Shown here one piece after another: positions 23,667 to 32,307 of a DNA stretch of 34,094 nucleotides. Origin of the DNA: Bacteroidota bacterium (lineage in GTDB: Bacteria; Bacteroidota; Bacteroidia; Bacteroidales; UBA6013); the NCBI GenBank assembly GCA_020048645.1, contig JAIFMG010000132.1, forward strand, positions 1 to 34,094, read 5' to 3'. Position 1 is the stretch's first letter; each line of letters opens with the position of its first letter. Position numbers and translations under genes: made by a program. A model generated the notes under the pieces. It did no database searches, had not been told where the DNA came from, and saw only the letters and a program-made list of their open reading frames with translations.

Positions 23667-23982
23667 CGCTTTGCGTTTGTTGAGGGATCAAAGCCCTCGC
23701 TCCTTGGGCGGCGCGGGGCGGCCAGGGGGGGAGCGAGGCTCTCGTCGGGCGCGAAGAAACGATTTTCTCGCGAAGCCCGAAAAGGGCCTTCCCAGCCTTC
23801 GGAAGGCCTGGGTCGTCGAACTTTTGTCATGGCTGGCGTTTTCAGAAGGCGAGTTCGGCCAGAAAGAAACCTGGCGATCCGCGGCCTTGTCGGCTTGCGC
23901 TTGCGGGAACTGTCCCCCAAAGGACTTTTGGCCGCGGGGCGATGGGCCAAGGCCAGGCTTGCCGCCAACCCTCCGGCAATCC
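23667..23982. other. Intergenic region between amn and the FG-GAP protein gene
   Basis: No gene is seen. Two hairpins stand out: a bulged stem, 23692-23703 with 23730-23740, in the amn leader, and a second one, CCCAG-CCTT with AAGG-C-CTGGG (23791-23799 with 23803-23812, loop CGG). Neither has a T-tract. No riboswitch pattern that I know fits. Confidence 0.5.
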
Positions 23983-24011
23983 TTGAGAAAGTCAAAATTT
24001 CAATATTTTTG
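23983..24011 (+). promoter_or_regulatory. Bacteroidota-type promoter for the FG-GAP/Ig-like protein gene
   Basis: TTG (23983-23985), an 18-base spacer and TATTTTTG (24004-24011) match the Bacteroidota promoter pattern, with the same spacing and -7 box as the plsC promoter. The leader to the ATG at 24118 is about 100 bases. Confidence 0.55.
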
Positions 24012-24117
24012 AAGGGTTAGCATAGGCCAGCCTAGCTCGCCGACACGGCCGGGGCTGGTTGGCAACCGGGACGCTGGCCATGCCGACCCAAGCCCTCCCG
24101 CAAGCCCCTGGTCCGCG

Positions 24118-27100
24118 ATGGACAAGAACTTTCTCAACATGAACAGAAGACTCTCCCCCTGGGCCGCCGCCCTATTGCTCGCCCTTTGGCCCAACTGGGC
24201 GGCCTTTGGCCAGTACCTGCCCCTGGACCTTGGCTTCCAAGGCCTGACCAAGTGCGACCTGGAGTGGGCGGACATCGACAACGACGGCGACCTCGACCTC
24301 CTGGCCATGGGCTCCTTCCTCGACTACGAGCTGAAGAAGACCCTCCGCTCCACGCAGGTCCTGCTCAACCTTGGCGGCAGGGCGTTCGCCCCAAGCCCCG
24401 ACAGCCTCCCGGGCCTCGACCAGGGCGACATGGCCCTGGCCGACTTCGACCGCGACGGAGACCTCGACCTGCTCATCTCGGGCTTCGACGGGCAGGCGCC
24501 GCGGGCCTTCCTCTTCGAGAACAAAGGCGGGCGCTTCTTCGCCTCGGGGCAGGCCATCGAGCCCCTTGTCGATTGCCAGTGGGCCTGGGCCGACCTCGAC
24601 AACGACGCCTGGCCCGACCTGGTCGGCGTCGGGACGGGGAAGGACGAGCAGCCCCGGGCGCTGCTCTACCTCAACCGCGGAGGCCGGCTCGAGGCCTCGC
24701 CGAACAGGATCCCGCCCCTGTCCCGTGCCGGCCTGGCCGCGGCCGACCACGACCGCGACGGCGACATGGACCTGGCTCTGATCGGAGCCTCCCTCAGCGG
24801 AGACCGCGCCACCGAGCAGGCCTGGCTGCTGCGCAACGACGGCGGCGCGCTGCTGACGCCCATCGACCTGGGGCTGCCCGGCTACTCCGACGGCGACCTG
24901 AGCTGGGGCGACTTCGACGCCGACGGCTACCCCGACCTGTTCCTTTGCGGCAGTGAGGACTTCAGCCCGCCCACCCTCATGCGCAACGCCGGAGGCAAGC
25001 TCCAGGCCACCGACGCCCAGTTCCCCGGCGTCAACATGGCCGCCTCCGCCTGGGCCGACTTCGACTCGGACGGCGACCTCGACCTCTTCCTGATGGGCTT
25101 CGCGGCCCAGCAGGGAAGCCGCCCCATCACCGAGATCCACGAGAACCTCGGCCAGGGAAGGTTCCAGCCCTCCCGCGAGCGGCTCCGCAGCCTCTGGCTC
25201 GGCACGGCCAAGCCCGCCGACTTCGACCGCGACGGCGACGTGGACCTGGCCATCGCCGGGTTCAACGAGCAGTTCCACACCCTGCTCTTCCAGAACGCCC
25301 GGGACCTGCCCAACCGCCCGCCCGCAGCGCCCTCGGGCCTGAGCGTCAGCATCCTGCCCGACAGCAGCTCCGCCATCCTGCGCTGGCGCCCTTCCGCCAA
25401 CGAGGCCGCGCCCGACGGCGCCTCCACCTACGAGCTCTACTTTTCGGAACGCTCGCTCCAGCACCCCGACTCGGCATGGCCCGGCGCCCTGCGCCTGCCC
25501 CTGGAGGGATTCCTGGGCAAGCTGGGCGCCGACACGGCCTGGCTGGCCAGGGGGCTCGAAGTCGGCAAAGGCTACCACTGGAGCGTCAGGGCCGTGGACA
25601 ACACCGGCGCCCGCTCGCAACTGGCCTACCAGAACAGCTTCATGGTCGGATTCCAGGTGCAGGCCAAGGCCAGCGACACCCAGGTCTGCGTGGGCCAGGC
25701 CGTCCGCTTCGAGAACTTCTCCAGCTTCGCCAACGAGTTCCTCTGGAAACGAGACGGCATCATCTTCGCCACCACCCGCAACGCCAGCTACAGCTTCAGC
25801 CAGCCCGGCAGCTACGACATCAGCCTCACGGCCCTCAACGGCACCTTTGCCCAGACCGAGCACCTGCGGGTGGACGTCCACGAGCTGCCGCGGCCGGAGA
25901 TCCTGAGCGACCGCGAGCTCGACTTCTGCGAGGGCGAGCAGGCCACCCTGCGGGCCAGCCTGCCGGGCATGGCCCGCTACCAGTGGACGCTCAACGGCGA
26001 GCCGCTCGAGCAGGACCAGCCGAGCATCGTGGCCAGCCAGTGGGGCCGCTACGGCCTGGCCGTGGAAGACCGCAACGGCTGCGCGGCCCAGGCCCTGCCC
26101 GTCTCGCTGATCGTCCACCCCAGCCCCGACGCGCAGGTGCGCAGCAACTCGCCCAACCCCATCTGCCAGGGCGAGCAGGCCCGCCTGATGGCCGAGGCCG
26201 GCGTGGGCACCAGCCGCCAGTGGCTGCTCGACGGCCAGCCCATCGAGGGCGCCACCGGCTCCGACCTCGCGGCCACCCGGCCGGGCCGGTACAGCGCCCG
26301 CATCACCAACAGCTACGGATGCGCCACCACCACCGAGCCTTACTCCTTGATCGTGAACCCCTTGCCCGAGTTCCACATCGACAAGCCCAGCCTCGAGTTC
26401 TGCCAAGGCAACAGCTCCACCCTCAGCACGGGCGCCGACCCGGCCAGCGCCTTCGTCTGGTACCGCGACGAGATAGCCCTGCCCACCGACAACCTGCCCC
26501 TGCTCCAGGTCAGCCAGCCGGGCCGCTACAAGAGCCGCATCACCAACAACCTGGGCTGCCACGTCTTCACGCCCGAGGTGCGGGTGCAGGTGCATCCGCG
26601 GCCCGCGGCCCCGAGCATCGCGGCCTCCGGGGCCACCAGCTTCTGCCAGGGCGGCGCCGTGCTGCTGGCCTCGGCCGACACCCAGCGGGTCAGCTTCCGC
26701 TGGACCGTTTACTACCAGCCGATTGAAAACGCCCAAGGGCTGAGCCTTGAGGCGGTCTCCTCGGGCAACTATCGCCTGGTGGCCACCAATGTCCACGAGT
26801 GCTCGGCCAGCTCCAACGCCATTGCCGTCCGGGTTTACGAGATGCCCCAGGCCAGCGTCAGCCCCCAAGGGCCTGTGCTGCTATGCCAGGGCAACGAGCT
26901 TTGGCTGGAGGCCTCCACCCAGCCCGGCGTCAGCTACCAGTGGATGCGCAACGGCAGGGACGTCGGCCCGTCGAACCAGGCGCGGCTGCGGGTGGAGCGC
27001 GAGGGCGAGTACCAGCTCGAGGCCAGCACCCAGTATTGCCAGAACCTCTCGGCGCCCGTGCAGGCCAGCTTCGCCGAACTGCCCTCTGCGGAGCCGCTGG

Positions 27101-27816
27101 TGCCCTCGGTCGTGCCCCTGTGCTCGGGCGGCGCGGCGCGGCTGGAGCTGCGGGCCACGCCCGGGGCGAGCTACGCCTGGTACCAGGGCCAGCGCCTGGC
27201 GCAGGAGGGGAGCAGCCCCGTCTTCGAGGCCACGGAGCCGGGCGAATACACCTGCCGGGTGAGCAGCTCGGCCACTTGCGCGGCCAGCAGCCTGGCCATT
27301 TCGGTGCGGGCCGTGCGGGTGGAGTTCAGCTACCAGAACGAATGCGAGGAGAACACGGTCTCCTTCGTGTCGCGGGTCAGCGGCGGCGTGGAGGGCGGGC
27401 AGATCTCGTGGCAGATGGGCAGCCGGAGCATGGAGGGAGTCGCGTCGCCGAAGGTGCGCTTCAACGAGCCGGGCCCGGTGCCGGTTCGGCTGTCGGTGGA
27501 CTTCGGCGGGATATGCCAGGAGCAGGCCGAGCGCGAGGTGGAGGTCCTGCCCACGCCGAAGATGCAGCTCGCGGCCAACAACGCCATTGTGGGGCGGCCG
27601 TCCGAGTTCGGCTTCTCGACCTTGATCCACCCGGAGGCCATTGCCTCATTCCATTGGGATTTCGGCGATGGCGAATGGCTCGACACGGAAGACGCGGCCA
27701 GCGTCAGCCATGTTTACCAGAAAGAGGGCAACCCCGCGGTGAAGGTAACGGCCCGGCTCCGGCAGGAAGGCTGCCCCGATTTGGAGGCCAGCAAGACCAT
27801 CCTGGTCTCGGACTAG
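24118..27816 (+). CDS. Secreted FG-GAP/VCBS repeat protein with Ig-like and PKD domains
   Basis: This 1,232-residue protein is probably exposed on the cell surface or released. A signal peptide (NRRLSPWAAALLLALWP region, ending near AAFGQ) opens it; ATG 24139 would fit as well as ATG 24118. Seven FG-GAP/VCBS repeats follow (about residues 40-395), each with a calcium-site-like D-x-D-x-D-G motif such as ADFDRDGDLDLLISG, giving a beta-propeller-like domain. A fibronectin-III-like segment comes next (about 400-510), then a run of Ig-like repeats starting with CQGE/CEGE/CSGG and ending in GRY-type strands (about 600-1050). A PKD domain closes it (WDFGDGEWLDTED, SHVYQKEG). No type IX C-terminal sorting domain is visible after the PKD. 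Adhesion or polymer binding is likely from the architecture, but the ligand is unknown. Confidence 0.88.
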   Translation: MDKNFLNMNRRLSPWAAALLLALWPNWAAFGQYLPLDLGFQGLTKCDLEWADIDNDGDLDLLAMGSFLDYELKKTLRSTQVLLNLGGRAFAPSPDSLPGLDQGDMALADFDRDGDLDLLISGFDGQAPRAFLFENKGGRFFASGQAIEPLVDCQWAWADLDNDAWPDLVGVGTGKDEQPRALLYLNRGGRLEASPNRIPPLSRAGLAAADHDRDGDMDLALIGASLSGDRATEQAWLLRNDGGALLTPIDLGLPGYSDGDLSWGDFDADGYPDLFLCGSEDFSPPTLMRNAGGKLQATDAQFPGVNMAASAWADFDSDGDLDLFLMGFAAQQGSRPITEIHENLGQGRFQPSRERLRSLWLGTAKPADFDRDGDVDLAIAGFNEQFHTLLFQNARDLPNRPPAAPSGLSVSILPDSSSAILRWRPSANEAAPDGASTYELYFSERSLQHPDSAWPGALRLPLEGFLGKLGADTAWLARGLEVGKGYHWSVRAVDNTGARSQLAYQNSFMVGFQVQAKASDTQVCVGQAVRFENFSSFANEFLWKRDGIIFATTRNASYSFSQPGSYDISLTALNGTFAQTEHLRVDVHELPRPEILSDRELDFCEGEQATLRASLPGMARYQWTLNGEPLEQDQPSIVASQWGRYGLAVEDRNGCAAQALPVSLIVHPSPDAQVRSNSPNPICQGEQARLMAEAGVGTSRQWLLDGQPIEGATGSDLAATRPGRYSARITNSYGCATTTEPYSLIVNPLPEFHIDKPSLEFCQGNSSTLSTGADPASAFVWYRDEIALPTDNLPLLQVSQPGRYKSRITNNLGCHVFTPEVRVQVHPRPAAPSIAASGATSFCQGGAVLLASADTQRVSFRWTVYYQPIENAQGLSLEAVSSGNYRLVATNVHECSASSNAIAVRVYEMPQASVSPQGPVLLCQGNELWLEASTQPGVSYQWMRNGRDVGPSNQARLRVEREGEYQLEASTQYCQNLSAPVQASFAELPSAEPLVPSVVPLCSGGAARLELRATPGASYAWYQGQRLAQEGSSPVFEATEPGEYTCRVSSSATCAASSLAISVRAVRVEFSYQNECEENTVSFVSRVSGGVEGGQISWQMGSRSMEGVASPKVRFNEPGPVPVRLSVDFGGICQEQAEREVEVLPTPKMQLAANNAIVGRPSEFGFSTLIHPEAIASFHWDFGDGEWLDTEDAASVSHVYQKEGNPAVKVTARLRQEGCPDLEASKTILVSD

Positions 27817-27821
27817 GCGGC

Positions 27822-28481
27822 TCAGAACTCCTCGTAAAGCTGGTAGAACTTGGCGGCCTTGTCCTGGTCGCCCAGCGCGATGTAGCAGTCGTGGACGTAG
27901 AGGTAGCAGGTCTTGGCGACCTCGGGGATCTCGAGCTTGTTGGCCAGCTCCGCTCCGAGCTTGTAGCTGTCGATGGCCAACTGGAACTCCCCGAGCTCCT
28001 GGTAGCACTCGCCCAGGCTGACGTAGTCTTGCAGGACGTACTCCTCGCGCTCGAGCCGGATGTTGATCTCGAGGCAGGTCTGGAAGTGGGACAGGGCCTT
28101 TATGGGCATCTTCTGGACCATCATGATCTGGCCGATGTTGTTGGCGATGTTGGCAATGGCGTTCTCGTTGTCGATGGCCTTGTTGATGGTCAAGGACTGG
28201 GCGAAATGCGCGACGGCCTTTTCGTAGCACTCAGCCTCCCAGTAGATTTCCGCGACGAAGTTGAGGTACTTGGCGTAGAGCCGGTTGTCGTTCTGGCCGC
28301 GGTGGAGCCTTGCCAGCTCGATGTTGTTCTGGAGCTCGGCTTGCTCGCCAGGCCCGAGATGGCAGCTATCGGTCTGTCCGGCCATGATGGAGGGGTTGCC
28401 CAGTACCATGAGCACGGACAGCAAGGCCATGGCCAGGATGCCGACGGGCGTAGGGCGGGTTTTGTTCGAGGGCATTTTCAT
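27822..28481 (-). CDS. Secreted TPR protein
   Basis: This 219-residue protein has a hydrophobic N-terminal export signal (TPVGILAMALLSVLMVLGNPS) and then four or so TPR-like helical pairs: RLYAKYLNFVAEIYWEAECYEKAVAHF, ENAIANIANNIGQIMM with KALSHFQTCLEI, VLQDYVSLGECYQELGEFQLA, and TCYLYVHDCYIALGDQDKAAKFYQ (each seen in pieces). Similar TPR arrays occur as sensor parts of Bacteroidota kinases, but here no output domain follows, so it is a scaffold or orphan sensor. ATG 28481 or 28475 could be the start; readings further upstream lack an export signal at the N-terminus. The stop is five bases from the convergent FG-GAP gene. Function is unknown. Confidence 0.8.
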   Translation of the reverse strand: MKMPSNKTRPTPVGILAMALLSVLMVLGNPSIMAGQTDSCHLGPGEQAELQNNIELARLHRGQNDNRLYAKYLNFVAEIYWEAECYEKAVAHFAQSLTINKAIDNENAIANIANNIGQIMMVQKMPIKALSHFQTCLEINIRLEREEYVLQDYVSLGECYQELGEFQLAIDSYKLGAELANKLEIPEVAKTCYLYVHDCYIALGDQDKAAKFYQLYEEF

Positions 28482-28607
28482 CGGGCTTGGGAGTCGGGTT
28501 GGTGGTCGGTTGGCGGGCCAGTGCCGCGGGAGAAGGTCGTTCGCCTCGGTCTTGGACAAGCTCGGCATAAACTTAGAAATATTGCTCCATCTTTTTAAGG
28601 CATCACC

Positions 28608-28615
28608 CAAAAATA
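28608..28615 (-). promoter_or_regulatory. Possible -7 box for the secreted TPR gene at 27822-28481
   Basis: The minus strand reads TATTTTTG here, and again at 28645-28638. A TTG lies 22 bases upstream of the nearer box, a looser spacing than the 18-19 bases seen elsewhere in the window. The leader would be about 125 bases. Confidence 0.35.
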
Positions 28616-28775
28616 AAGTTTTTTGGTTTCACGGATTCAAAAATATTTGTTAAACAAGCAGATGCGTGCTCGACAACGCGCAAGAAATAGACTGGCCAGG
28701 GCCCGAGGCTGCCAAAATATCGCACGGCTTGATTAACTTCGTGCCCAAGGAAAATCCCACTAAAAATACACCAAA

Positions 28776-29900
28776 ATGCTGAGAATGAAAATTTCGCTGG
28801 CCATCGTCATGCTGACGGCGGCCTTGGCCACGAGCCAGATGTCGTGCCAGAGCGGCCCAACGGGTGGCCAGGCGGCCGATTCGCTGGCCGCGGGCGGAAC
28901 GCCCGAACTGCCAGCGGTGGACTGGCGGTCCAAGCTCGCCACGCTCTCGACCCTGCTGGGCCAGTCGGCACCGGCACAGCTCCAGCCGCTGGCCGACCTG
29001 GCCTTGCAGCCCGCGCTGGTCGTGGAGGCCGGGCAGGTGGAGCAGGCCTACGCCCTGCGCGACCAGCTCCTCGAGGTCGAGGGCTTCGCGCAAGGCCTCA
29101 CCGACAAGGCCTACGAGCTAGAGCAGACGGAGCTGGAGCGGCTCGACCAGGAGCTGGGCCAACTGGGCCTGGCGGGCATCTACGTGGAGGGAATGCTGGT
29201 GGACCTGGGCAAGAAGCTCTTCCTGGCGCAGCAGCTCGAGCAGCTCTGCGCGAAGGACTTCGCGCTCTGCCAGCGGTTCTGGACGGCCTACCACGCCGGC
29301 ATGGGCTCCGAGTATCCCTTCGCCGACATGAGCGAGCACATCCGGGCCCTCAAGCTGGCCGAGCAGCTCCGGGCCGAGTTCCCCGAATCGGACTGCCAGC
29401 TCGACGAGGCCTACGACCAGATGCTCTCGACCTTCGTGGACTTCCACAAGCAGATCGACGCCAGCGGCGAGGTAAGCTGGCTGCACTCGGGCATCTACAC
29501 CGACTTCTGGCCCAACCTCTCGGACCTGGACAACTACCAGGGCCTGGCCGAGCAGCTCCCCGAGAGCCTGCCGGGACGCCTGGTGGCCCAGGTGCTGGCC
29601 GACCCCTCGGTCATCCGGGTGGACGCCGAGGGCACTTTCGCCCGCTGCCACGCCGTGGTGGTGGACCAGGCCGCCGACTACATGGAGGCCGAGCGCAAGC
29701 GCATGGAATACCTCCGGCAGGGCAAGGCCGTGGCCCACGTGGTGGTCGGCCAGGACGGCCAGGGCCAGGAGCAGGCCCTCTGCGTTTACCGTGTCTATGA
29801 CGCGCCCGACAAGGCCCAGGCCACCGCGCGCGCCATCGTGGCCGACTTCCCGCAGGCGCGGGTCGTGGCACTGGCGCCCGACGGCTCGATCCTCGACTGA
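28776..29900 (+). CDS. Exported protein of unknown function, possible lipoprotein
   Basis: This 374-residue protein starts with a positively charged, hydrophobic export signal (MLRMKISLAIVMLTAALATS) followed by QMSCQSG. A cysteine at residue 24 suggests a lipoprotein, though QMS-C is a poor lipobox. The mature part is mostly helical and acidic (repeated LEQ/ELEQ patterns, AEQLRAEFPESDCQLDEAYDQM) with several paired cysteines. The last 60 residues alternate strand and helix (VAHVVVGQDGQ, ALCVYRVYDAPDKAQATARAIVADFP, RVVALAP), a layout loosely like a SPOR domain; this is a guess. I do not recognise the family. It is alone on its strand until lpdA, which has its own promoter-like site 3' of this stop. 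Confidence 0.75.
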   Translation: MLRMKISLAIVMLTAALATSQMSCQSGPTGGQAADSLAAGGTPELPAVDWRSKLATLSTLLGQSAPAQLQPLADLALQPALVVEAGQVEQAYALRDQLLEVEGFAQGLTDKAYELEQTELERLDQELGQLGLAGIYVEGMLVDLGKKLFLAQQLEQLCAKDFALCQRFWTAYHAGMGSEYPFADMSEHIRALKLAEQLRAEFPESDCQLDEAYDQMLSTFVDFHKQIDASGEVSWLHSGIYTDFWPNLSDLDNYQGLAEQLPESLPGRLVAQVLADPSVIRVDAEGTFARCHAVVVDQAADYMEAERKRMEYLRQGKAVAHVVVGQDGQGQEQALCVYRVYDAPDKAQATARAIVADFPQARVVALAPDGSILD

Positions 29901-29907
29901 TTATTTT

Positions 29908-29937
29908 TTGCCACTTGACGAAAAGGCGCTAATTTAG
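29908..29937 (+). promoter_or_regulatory. Probable promoter for lpdA
   Basis: TTG (29908-29910), a 19-base spacer and TAATTTAG (29930-29937) give a near match to the Bacteroidota promoter pattern, with one mismatch in the -7 box. It starts 8 bases past the upstream gene's stop and 105 bases before the lpdA ATG. Confidence 0.4.
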
Positions 29938-30042
29938 GGCCGCCATCGCGCCAAGAGCGGGGCCAGGGCGCCCGTCCGGGCCATTTTTCCCGAGCCAAGG
30001 AAGGCGCCTCCTCAACCAACCATACCAACAATCGCAATCAGC

Positions 30043-31437
30043 ATGAATCACGATTTGATCGTCATTGGCAGCGGCCCAGGGGGTTACGTGGCCGCCATCC
30101 GTGCCTCCCAACTGGGCATGAAAGTAGCCGTGGTCGAAAAAGAGTCCCTCGGGGGCATCTGCCTCAACTGGGGCTGCATCCCCACCAAGTCGCTGTTGAA
30201 GAGCGCGCAAGTCTTCGAATACATCCAGCACGCGGCCGACTACGGCATCACCATCGAGCAGGGAGCCGCCAAGGCCGACTTCGGCGCCATGGTCAAGCGC
30301 AGCCGCGGCGTGGCCGACGGGATGAGCAAGGGCGTCCAGTTCCTCTTCAAGAAGAACAAGATCGAGACCCTCAGCGGCTTCGGCCGCATCAAGGCCAAGG
30401 GCGTCGTCGAGGTAACGGACGACAAAGGCAACAAGACCGACTACCCCGCCCAGCACATCCTGCTGGCCACCGGCGCCCGCTCGCGGCAGTTGCCCTTCAT
30501 GCCGCAAGACGGCAAGAAGATCATCGGCTACCGCGAGGCCATGAACCTCGAAAAGCAGCCCGAGCGCCTCATCGTGGTCGGCTCCGGGGCCATCGGCAGC
30601 GAGTTCGCCTACTTCTACAACGCCATCGGCACCAAGGTAACGCTGGTGGAGTACATGCCCAACATCGTGCCCGTAGAAGACGAGGAGGTCTCCAAGCAGC
30701 TTGAGCGCTCGTTCAAGAAGCAGGGCATCGAGGTGCTGACCAGCGCCTCCGTCACCGAGGTGGACACCTCGGGCGAGAAGTGCGTCGTAACGATCAAGAC
30801 CAAGAAAGGCGAAGTCCGCCAGGAGGCCGACGTGGTCCTCTCGGCCGTGGGCGTGCTGCCGAACCTCGAGGGCATCGGCATCGAGGAGATGGGCATCGCC
30901 ATGGAGAACGGCCGCGTCAAGGTGGACGGCTTCTACCGCACCAACGTCGAGGGCGTCTATGCCATCGGCGACATCGTCGGCGGCCCGGCCCTGGCCCACG
31001 TGGCCTCTGCCGAAGGCATCATCTGCGTCGAGAAGATCGCCGGGCACCACCCCGAGCCGCTCGACTACGGCAACATCCCCGGCTGCACCTACACCTCGCC
31101 CGAGGTGGCCTCGGTGGGCATGACCGAGCAGCAGGCCAAGGCCCAAGGGCGCGAGGTCAAGGTCGGCAAGTTCCCCTTCAGCGCGTCGGGCAAGGCCAGC
31201 GCCTCCGGCGCCAAGGACGGGTTCGTCAAGCTCATCTTCGACGCCAAGTACGGCGAGCTGCTGGGCGGGCACCTCATCGGCGCCAACGTTACGGAGATGG
31301 TGGCCGAGCTGGTGGCCGTGCGCAAGCTCGAGACCACGGGCATGGAGCTGATCAAGACCGTCCACCCCCACCCCACCATGTCCGAGGCCATCATGGAAGC
31401 CGCCGCCGCCGCCTACGGCGAGGTCATCCACCTCTGA
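30043..31437 (+). CDS. lpdA: Dihydrolipoyl dehydrogenase (E3)
   Basis: This 464-residue FAD enzyme reoxidises dihydrolipoyl groups with NAD+ in 2-oxo-acid dehydrogenase complexes and in the glycine cleavage system. The FAD-binding GSGPGGYVAA lies at residues 9-18. The redox-active disulphide is C40 and C45 in GGICLNWGCIPTK. The NAD-binding IVVGSGAIGSEFA, the second FAD site VYAIGDIVGGPALAHVA, and the C-terminal catalytic pair in VHPHPTMSEA (H443, E448 by count) are all present. Length is typical for the family. No E1 or E2 gene is adjacent, so it is probably shared among complexes, including the H protein encoded at 1605-1982. A 19-bp perfect hairpin follows 26 bases after the stop. Confidence 0.97.
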   Translation: MNHDLIVIGSGPGGYVAAIRASQLGMKVAVVEKESLGGICLNWGCIPTKSLLKSAQVFEYIQHAADYGITIEQGAAKADFGAMVKRSRGVADGMSKGVQFLFKKNKIETLSGFGRIKAKGVVEVTDDKGNKTDYPAQHILLATGARSRQLPFMPQDGKKIIGYREAMNLEKQPERLIVVGSGAIGSEFAYFYNAIGTKVTLVEYMPNIVPVEDEEVSKQLERSFKKQGIEVLTSASVTEVDTSGEKCVVTIKTKKGEVRQEADVVLSAVGVLPNLEGIGIEEMGIAMENGRVKVDGFYRTNVEGVYAIGDIVGGPALAHVASAEGIICVEKIAGHHPEPLDYGNIPGCTYTSPEVASVGMTEQQAKAQGREVKVGKFPFSASGKASASGAKDGFVKLIFDAKYGELLGGHLIGANVTEMVAELVAVRKLETTGMELIKTVHPHPTMSEAIMEAAAAAYGEVIHL

Positions 31438-31463
31438 CAACCGGCCTGCCAAAAGCCTTCCAC

Positions 31464-31508
31464 ACAACGAAAAGCCGCGGGAATCGTCCCGCGGCTTTTC
31501 GTTGTTTT
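31464..31508. terminator. Bidirectional terminator between lpdA and the TlpA-like gene
   Basis: A perfect 19-bp stem (31464-31482 with 31487-31505) closes on the tetraloop ATCG. Both arms contain an A4/T4 run beside the GC core (AAAAGCCGCGGGA and its complement), so either strand gives a GC stem followed by T residues. It stands between the convergent lpdA (plus) and the thioredoxin-like gene (minus). Confidence 0.85.
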
Positions 31509-31538
31509 GTGGCCAGCCCCGCCCACCGGGGCCGCGGC

Positions 31539-32162
31539 TCAGCGCGTGGCGGGCAGGCTCGAAAGCTCTCGCATGAACTCCACCGACGACTCGTCGCCCC
31601 AGTCGCCCGTGCCGGTCTCCTTGAAGACCAGGCGGCCGTCGGGCGAGATGACGAAGCTGGTGGGCATGACGTTGGAGCGGAGCGGCTCGGGCGGCAGGGT
31701 TCCCAGGGTATAGACGGGCATGGTGAAGCCCTTGCGGTCGAGGAACTCGCGAATGACCGCGGGCTCCTCGTTGCTGACCAGGACAATGGCGACCTGCTCC
31801 AAGTCCTTGAGCTGCTGGTGCATGAGCTCGATGGAAGGCATCTCGGCCACGCAGGGCGGGCACCAGGTGGCCCAGTAGTTCAGGAAAATGGCCTTGCCCT
31901 TCCAGTGCTCGAGGGCCAGCGGCTGCCCGTCGAGGGTGCGAATCTGCCACAGCCAGGCGGCCTGGCCGAGCTCAGGGGCGTCGGCGGGTATCTCCAGGTC
32001 GGGCGGCATGAGGGTGAGCTTCCGCACGAAGACCGTGATGGCCATGCGGCTGGCGGGCACGAACATGGCCACCAGGAAGCTCACGAAGAAGATGTCGGAC
32101 GCGATCTTGGACTTGCTGCTCTTCTGCCAGTAGTCCTTCCAGCGGTTCTCAAGGCTTGTCAT
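31539..32162 (-). CDS. Membrane-anchored TlpA/ResA-like thioredoxin
   Basis: This 207-residue protein has one hydrophobic segment (about residues 22-48, DIFFVSFLVAMFVPASRMAI), which would hold it in the inner membrane with the catalytic domain in the periplasm. The thioredoxin domain carries the redox site WATWCPPC (C101, C104) and the cis-proline segment VMPTSFVI, with a TlpA-style insertion between. This pattern is typical of TlpA/ResA/AhpC-TSA reductases that keep periplasmic cysteines reduced, for example in cytochrome c maturation. The start at 32162 gives a normal N-terminus, and further upstream the frame reads as non-coding. It diverges from gldN over 145 bases. The substrate is unknown. 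Confidence 0.9.
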   Translation of the reverse strand: MTSLENRWKDYWQKSSKSKIASDIFFVSFLVAMFVPASRMAITVFVRKLTLMPPDLEIPADAPELGQAAWLWQIRTLDGQPLALEHWKGKAIFLNYWATWCPPCVAEMPSIELMHQQLKDLEQVAIVLVSNEEPAVIREFLDRKGFTMPVYTLGTLPPEPLRSNVMPTSFVISPDGRLVFKETGTGDWGDESSVEFMRELSSLPATR

Positions 32163-32307
32163 TTTATCGGCTTTTAATGAATGAGGCTTTCCAGCCCGCG
32201 AAGTTAGCCAAAAGAGCCGACAGTCGGCGGGCCGCGGGCCGCGGGGGCCGGGGCCAAATGGTATGTTTTTTGCCATTGGAAACCCCAAACGCATAAAACG
32301 ATTCATT

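Noticed and set aside
24172-26868. An 898-codon open frame on the minus strand
   Set aside because: It is antisense to the FG-GAP/Ig-like gene. The periodic motifs belong to the plus strand (D-x-D-x-D-G, CQGE repeats).
1605-31437. gcvH and lpdA as one glycine-cleavage locus
   Set aside because: They lie about 28 kb apart with separate terminators, so they may share a pathway but are not a gene cluster.
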